A DNA stretch of 64,000 nucleotides from Macropodus opercularis. Its lineage: Eukaryota > Chordata > Actinopteri > Anabantiformes > Osphronemidae. Numbering within the stretch: position 1 is the stretch's first letter; each line of letters begins with the position of its first letter. Below are positions 58,067-64,000 of this stretch, one piece after another. Below the pieces are notes generated by a model. It was given only the letters and a program-made list of their open reading frames with translations. It did no database searches and had not been told where the DNA came from. The position numbers and the translations under genes were made by a program. The stretch spans positions 11,327,501-11,391,500 of the forward strand of contig CM061096.1 in assembly GCA_030770545.1 (NCBI GenBank), in the 5' to 3' direction.

Positions 58067-60355
58067 TTAGGATGTAAGGAACACCTCAAACAGACTGGCG
58101 ACCGAGTGCATGCGGTAAAAAATGCCAAAGGGAAGTCCCACGTTGACAACAGCAGCCCACATGCTGAAACTGTAGAAATTCATTTCAGTGTCATGGTCAA
58201 ACTGGGGACGAGCACCAAACGCCGGCATGATCCACAGCTGTCAAAGAAAGAATCAACGGCAGGTTCAGTATTCTGTAGAGTTCAGTAATAGTAAACGTGA
58301 GGACCAGTTGTACTCACGATGATGTTTCCCAGCAGTAGAAACACGCAGACCTCCTTCAAGATCCATCTCCTCCACAGTTTGGGCGCGTCGTCAGCTGCGT
58401 GGCCATGCTGGTCGTGTCCGAGCGCGGGGCTGGGCTTTGTGTTCGTGCCTGACTCTGCTAAGCTGCTCAGCTCCTTACTCGCCTGCGAGTATGGATTTGC
58501 AATGACAGTAGCTGGATGCACCTCGTGGAAGGGCTCCCGATGTAGCCCTTCAATAATGAAGACATTCTGCAGGCCGAGCTGGACCACTACCAGCACGGCC
58601 CAGGTCAGGTTGAGGCTGTTTAAGTATCCTTTGACTCCTGTTGCAATCGTTGCTAAAGTGGTGAAATAGCTGAGGACAAACTGTCCCAGTGAGGCCCCTA
58701 TGAGCAGGGCCACATCCAGGCTGCGTGTGGGGTTTTTCTCGGACACATGCTCCCTTCGGTCCAGCTTGTATATAGTGCAGCCGATCACAGTACAGACAGA
58801 CATCAGGGTCATTATGACTATATTCATGACATAGTGCATCATCACTGCTTTTTCTTTCCTGACCTTATCACTGCTGCTTTTCAGGATTTCTGTCTCGTAC
58901 ACTACAAACGTTGCCAAACCTGCCACCACTAAGAGGATTCCCAACACAGGGCCAAGAAATACGTCCTTGAGACGGAACTTAAGTTTGTGATGGGGGTGTT
59001 CGTCTGCGACCCGACCGACGTTTTTCCACATGACGTACGACATGGCCGAGGCAAAGAGACTGTACTCAATATTGAAGGGGTACAAGTAGTAGTAGGCCTC
59101 CTTAAAGAGGCTGCAAGAAGTGTGGCTGCACTGGCACTCGTGTCCGTGACCTGCTGTGAGAAGTATAAGAGAAGTATAAATAAATCGGAACTTTTTATCG
59201 ATTCATATTTCTGCCTAGATGGCTTTCTTTACCTTTGTACATGTACAGGTTCCGTCCAGAGAGTTTAGCGGTGTCGTTTGAATTGCCAGGAATGGTCGTT
59301 TGGTGAATGGATTCCTCAGTGACCACAGTCATCCACAAAACTAGATTAGTTGACAGGGTGAGCATGAGGCCGCAGCTGAAAAGACAATATAATGTCAGAC
59401 CCTCATAACTAGTAAAAGGAATACATTAGACTTTTTATATTATACATATTTTAAATATATTAACTTCCCCTCTAGGAAATTATAAGCATTGATCTATTAA
59501 TATGATCAATAGTATACATTTCAAATATTTAACTGAATGTTGAATCAATTAGTCAAAGATGAAGAAGTTGTAAACAATGAATTACAAACACAAACCAGAA
59601 AGGAAATTCATTAATAACTTACCGTGTGAAGTTCTTCTGTAGCTGGACACAGTCCTTGGCATGAATCCACAAAAAGTATGTCTGCAAAGTATGATATTAA
59701 ACAGGTGTGAACTCAGCAGTAAATACTTTGATTATCTTTTTTATCTGTAATGTATATTCTGGAATTTGTACCTGCACAAATACAAAGACAAGTTGCACCA
59801 CAGGGAAAGCGACTTTAAGAGCAGACTCGCAGTGGAGGTAGCCGGAGTAGCTGACTATCTTGAAAATGTCCATGATAATACTGAGCAGTCCAAACAACAC
59901 AAGTCCTCCTGAAGACAAAGTAGAACAGAAGAACATTTTCAAAACGATTCAATATTGTTGCCCACGGTAAAGTTTGAGCTTTACTTACCCCTGAGCCATA
60001 TCGGTCCAGCATGGCCGTCCTTGTAAACAACTGCGTTTTCTCTCCTGGCTGTGTAGATGATGTAATAAACCATCCAGCTGGAGGTGACGAGGATGAGGAA
60101 GATGAGAAAAGCCTGGAGGTCCGAAGCGCTGATGTTTAAGCTGTTGTGAGCAGTGGCGCTGACAAAGGCACAGCCCAAGATTAGAATGTTGACGCAGACG
60201 ATCCCGGACAGCATCCATCCCCAGTGTCGGCCCTGCTCTCCCACAGCTCCGCTCAACGCGATGTGCGGGGGGTCGTCTGCGCTCCCTTCTTGACCCGAGG
60301 TGTTGACCTTGTTTGACGGATGAGCCTGTTCCGTCTTCTTCTCGTTGGACGACAT
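58067..60355 (-). CDS. otop2: Otopetrin proton channel, OTOP2-like
   Basis: Otopetrins are proton-selective channels; OTOP1 serves otoconia formation and sour taste, OTOP2 is found in gut and retina. Six coding exons: 60355-59989, 59908-59772, 59681-59623, 59375-59233, 59153-58318 and 58237-58067, giving 570 residues (human OTOP2 562). Conserved stretches: DGHAGPIWLRGG, TYFLWIHAKDCVQ, CGLMLTLSTNLVLWM, LYPFNIEYSLFASAMSYVMW, KNPTRSLDVALLIGASLGQ, FIIEGLHREP, LWIMPAFGARPQF and LPFGIFYRMHSVASL. OTOP2 is favoured over OTOP3 by the head-to-head placement with ush1g, as in human. The frame stays open to an ATG at 60421, so a 22-residue longer start is formally possible; a splice acceptor just before 60355 favours the shorter form. 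Confidence 0.93.
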
Positions 60356-62007
60356 TCTGCATGGCGCACAGGCACTGCCATCAGTTACACAGTTGCATGT
60401 GAAGACAGTGTTCAGAAACATGTTTCTCTATCTAAGGTCTATTCACAAATAACTTGTAAGCTGTTCGCGTCTGGTTCTACAGAGGACTGGTACAGAGGAC
60501 TACAACATCACAGGTTTAACTGCTACGGCCGCTTGTTGGCTCCTTTTATTGTGTTTCCTGTCCCACGTGAAACCCTGCAATTGATGCAAAGTCGTCACCT
60601 TGTTGGTGCCACACAAAAGAGCTCAAACTTACTCATCCTGGCTGGCTTCCAATTAGACCGTTCTGATTATGTATCCACAGTCACATTTAGGGGAAGTAAC
60701 ATTGTTATTTCCTTGAGAAAGTAATGCAAACTATAGCTCCTCGCCTGATAAAAATCAGGAAAAGCAGGACATTTGAATTAGCAGATATTAATCTAAAAAA
60801 GCTATTATTAAAGTTCAAAAGGCAATTTGATAAAACAGTATCAGCTAAAAAGGAAGAGCTGAACACCTGTGAGCTCACCTGATGCAGTGTGTCCTGAAAA
60901 GCTGCCTGAGCCGTCGAGTCTTTTATACGCCTGCAGACACACGGTGGTTTACTATACAGAGAGTCATAAATGTCAATAAATCTGTCATGTAGTGCGCTAT
61001 ATTAAAGCCAAACACGGTGTGTTTTGCACAAAATATGAATTGAGAGCTCAAAAGATATTTCCGGGAATTTTTTTCAGGAATTCCTAAATAGTAGAAACCA
61101 GGTCCTTATTGAATAAACAATATCTTTTTTTTTAGATTGTAGAATATATATGTCAATGCCAGTAACTGAGACAGTGTTTAAATAATATATTATTTTAAAA
61201 TTATATAACTATAATAATATATAATATAATAATGCTACAGGCTATCATACAGACTAGTCTGTGCTACTAAGTGCAAGAAAGCAACACATGTAAACTATCA
61301 TACGTGCAGCAAACGAAAGGTGTGTGGGCATCACACCAGACTCTGTGGCCTCTCTAATGCACTTTACACCAGGGTTTAAGAGTATTTGTCATTGCAAGAC
61401 CTGTTTGCTGAAATCTTCCTTTGTCCTTTGTCCTTTGGCATCTTGCGGGAAATTTAAGGTGAGAACAATGGTTTTTTTGAACAGATTGTGGAAAATCAAC
61501 ACCAGAGTGATCCTTCCCTGTGTGTCACAACGAGACATTTCTGAAATCTAATTGTATACTCAAATGTCAGTTCTTATCGTTTCCTGAACAACCTTGAACT
61601 TTGGTGCAGTGAGAGATTTTGACCTGAATGAGACAAAAGTAACAGATAAATATTCAGTGTTAATAATAATATTCAAAGATTTTGCTTCCTTTTTTGTTTT
61701 TCATTATTAACACTGTAGCAAACAGCACAGCGAAGTGCAGCTGTGTTTTTCACGCGAACAAGGTCTTCGTCGGCCACCGGGAGCACTGTTACGCACTGTT
61801 ACGCACGCCGTGCGCTTGTGGCGTCCCTGGATACTGGGGACGCGCTCTCGCCGTCTCTCCTGCAGGGATCGAGGGCGACTGGGGGATCGTAGCAAACTGG
61901 CCCTTCCGCCGGTCTGCTCGCCTTAAACGCGTGACGAAGGCGACGATGGTGGTGATAGTGTTGAAGGAAAGGAGATGGAGTCGAGCAGGGTGGACTAAGT
62001 GTGCAAC
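60356..62007. other. Head-to-head interval between otop2 and ush1g
   Basis: Contains the otop2 5' exon/promoter at about 60.88-60.93 kb, an AT-rich middle (61.08-61.25 kb) and the ush1g 5' UTR, CpG-richer from about 61.75 kb. Open frames around 61.7-62.0 kb on both strands are attributed to CpG-rich leader sequence. Confidence 0.55.
60879..60927 (-). promoter_or_regulatory. otop2: TATA box and short non-coding first exon of otop2
   Basis: On the minus strand TATAAAA (60927-60921) is followed about 42 bases later by a strong donor, CAG|GTGAGC (exon end 60879). This implies a very short 5' non-coding exon that splices to an acceptor just before the coding start around 60.36 kb. Inferred from motif spacing only. 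Confidence 0.55.
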
Positions 62008-62171
62008 ATGAATGACAGGTACCACAAGGCGGCCCGGGACGGCTACCTGGACCTGCTGAAGGAGGCGACTCGGAAGGATCTCAACGCACCGGATGAAGAT
62101 GGCATGACGCCGACGTTATGGGCCTCTTATCACGGCAACCTGGAGGCGCTGCGGCTCATCGTGGGCAGGGG
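62008..62171 (+). CDS. ush1g: USH1G / SANS scaffold protein, first coding exon (partial gene)
   Basis: SANS is an ankyrin-repeat and SAM scaffold of the Usher type 1 complex in hair-cell tip links and photoreceptors, binding harmonin and myosin VIIa. Only the first coding exon is in the window: MNDRYHKAARDGYLDLLKEA through LRLIVGRG, almost identical to human residues 1-55 and covering the start of the ankyrin domain. It ends at donor GG|GTGGGT after 62171 with two bases of a Gly codon. The remaining exons (ankyrin repeats 2-3, central region, SAM, PDZ ligand) were not found up to 64000, so intron 1 exceeds 1.8 kb. Confidence 0.93.
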
Positions 62172-64000
62172 GTGGGTGGAAAGTTTATGACTTATGGAAA
62201 CTGGATAGATTCTACTGAAAGACACCTTGTTGTAGCATTTCCTGTATTATATGTCAAAAGACTAATGTTCGTTTGCAAAATAAGGTGCATGTCGACATTA
62301 TATCAAGACCTCGTTTACATCACGACCCTCTATCTTACTGTACTTCAGTTGACAGGGATGTCGGGCATTTATACCTGTATCACTGTAAATGTGCCAGAGT
62401 TGGTTTTCATCATAACAGAAAATCCTTAGACCTTATGCCTTGTAGCTGGGATGAGGGCTGTGTTAACCCCTAACAACACCTTCTGGATGTGTGGTTATGA
62501 TTATGCACTATAGCACTGCTCAAGGTCACTTGAGTTGAGACCCACATGTGAGATAACCCACATGCACAGTCAAATGAAAGTCAAAACTATTTTGTCTAAT
62601 AAATTATAGTGACCGTTCTCATTATTTCATGATTTGAGATGTCCTAATGTAATTGGCACACAGTGCAAAGACAATTAGGTTGAGGAAATGCACAAAAGCC
62701 CATCTCACAAATTTTCTAGCTGACCTGGTTCATGCCAGCCAGAAATAAATGGCCCATTGTAAAACTGCTCTATAGAGGAACGTTTTTGAGCAACAAAAAC
62801 AACATTATTCACCAGTTGTTCGTAGCCACATTTCTGAGCTTTCCCTTGAAGCCTCTAGCAGGACTCAATTCACTATTTCCCATGGAAAAAGTAAACAGGG
62901 CTCTAGAGCCCTTCTGCTGCCAAGCACATAATATTCCTCTAGTGTTAGCACAAGACATAAAGTCCTGATTGGCATGAGGTACTAAAATTAAACATTAATA
63001 GCAGCCATAATGTTTCTCAGGGCAAGTCGTGAGACCCAGGGATATAGTGGCGAGCGGTTTAATGCTGCTTGACAATTTCATGGGAAAGATATAATGTTGG
63101 GCTATATTTGGAAAGTATATTGCATCAGGCGAGCAGCAGTAACATCAAGCTGTCATAAGAGGTAATGACATATAATGTGATAAAGAACGGGGGAGGATAA
63201 GTGAGTAGAATTACCAGCCCCATGCTCTGTATTTTTACTAGTGCAGACATAAATTATCATATATAAAACTACCGTGTTGCGTGATCCCTGCTCATGAAAC
63301 GCATATTGCATAACGTGAATTCGAAAGCGATGAATATTCTCTTTTTCTTGTTCCCTTATTGTCTGTTCCAGTTAACCATTCACTAGTTAATTTGCATTAC
63401 CGTTATTTTATTTTCACACTGTCGGCTGTTCACCACACACGGCCCATCAAACACTAACGATTGTCTAAGCCCTTGTCATGGATCACGAAATCAGAGTGGG
63501 ACTTTGCAGACGGCTGCCCAGGTTGGGTCTCCCGGGTCTGACACACATTCTCTGTGAAACCCTTACAACATAATCCATCAATAATACATCAGCACTTCAG
63601 TAGTAGCTTCACATGCATCACATCCATTATTCACGTGTGTGTATGCGGCAGATGATGGAGACGAGACGTGCGAGAGCTGTGTAAACCTGTAAATTCAGGG
63701 GTTTGACACCAGCCAGGGAAGTGACAATGAAACTGCCTGAATCTGAAATATTAATGTCAAATACAGTATAGTTAGCTGTGATGGCCACAAATAAGCTGAA
63801 AATCATTAATACACCCATTGCATTGCATATCGTGTCTAATGTGCAATGCACAAAAGAATATTAATTTAAAAATAATAATGTGTGTTTTTAAAAACAAAGT
63901 GTGTTTTTGGATGCTAGACATTAACCTTTAAAGGAAAGACAAAGCCTTGTGCATATGTCTTCTATATGTCTGCTTATAAAGTTATGGACGTTTTGACTTG
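62172..64000 (+). other. ush1g: ush1g intron 1 (to window end)
   Basis: No sequence resembling the next SANS exon (expected to begin with a DPDKCDIWGNTPLH-like ankyrin stretch) was found in any frame. Otherwise featureless intronic DNA. Confidence 0.6.

Noticed and set aside
61682..62025. Open frames on both strands upstream of ush1g
   Set aside because: They lie in the CpG-rich ush1g leader, overlap each other and the real start codon, and resemble no known protein.
1..64000. CRISPR arrays, insertion sequences, operons or prophage-like modules
   Set aside because: None seen. Intron-containing vertebrate genes throughout show that the window is eukaryotic.

Overview
The window is nuclear DNA of a ray-finned fish, most likely a percomorph teleost. 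Genes have vertebrate GT-AG introns that are unusually short, and the intergenic gaps are small. The gene content matches human 17q24-q25, compressed into 64 kb and locally rearranged, and an immunoglobulin light-chain cluster sits at the left edge. There are no prokaryotic or viral features. All exon models below were built by hand from reading frame, splice consensus and remembered family sequence; no alignment was run.

Left edge (1-2.4 kb, minus strand): part of an immunoglobulin light-chain locus, with two intact V genes (V2 then V1 in transcription order) and one J segment. V segments carry 12-spacer RSSs and the J a 23-spacer RSS. The constant exon would lie left of base 1. Next (3.7-4.9 kb, minus) is a three-exon gene for a small secreted protein that I do not recognise.

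7.4-17 kb: tspan10 (+) and pde6g (-) converge tail to tail, followed by ccdc137 (+) converging on gprc5c (-). In human the first three are neighbours at 17q25.3, and gprc5c is at 17q25.1. btbd17 (+, 20.2-23.2 kb) and map2k6 (+, 24.3-30.9 kb, 12 coding exons) follow.

31-49 kb: about 10 kb without genes, holding microsatellites and a 17-bp hairpin, then two single-exon inward-rectifier K+ channel genes on the minus strand, kcnj2 (Kir2.1) and a divergent kcnj16 (Kir5.1-like).

52.9-64 kb: a Cys-loop cation channel gene (ZACN/5-HT3-like, +) ends tail to tail with tvp23 (-, Golgi membrane protein). An otopetrin proton-channel gene (otop2-like, -) then lies head to head with the first coding exon of ush1g (SANS, +), whose remaining exons lie beyond the right edge.

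The genes do not form one pathway. Shared themes are eye and ear (pde6g, tspan10, ush1g, otopetrin) and ion transport (kcnj2, kcnj16, the Cys-loop channel, otopetrin). I see no evidence of a wholly new system. The most notable items are the unidentified secreted protein, the divergent Kir5.1-like channel with Asp at the rectification site, the compact Ig cluster with identical leader and RSS blocks, a probable decayed copy of a ccdc137 exon, and the isolated hairpin.
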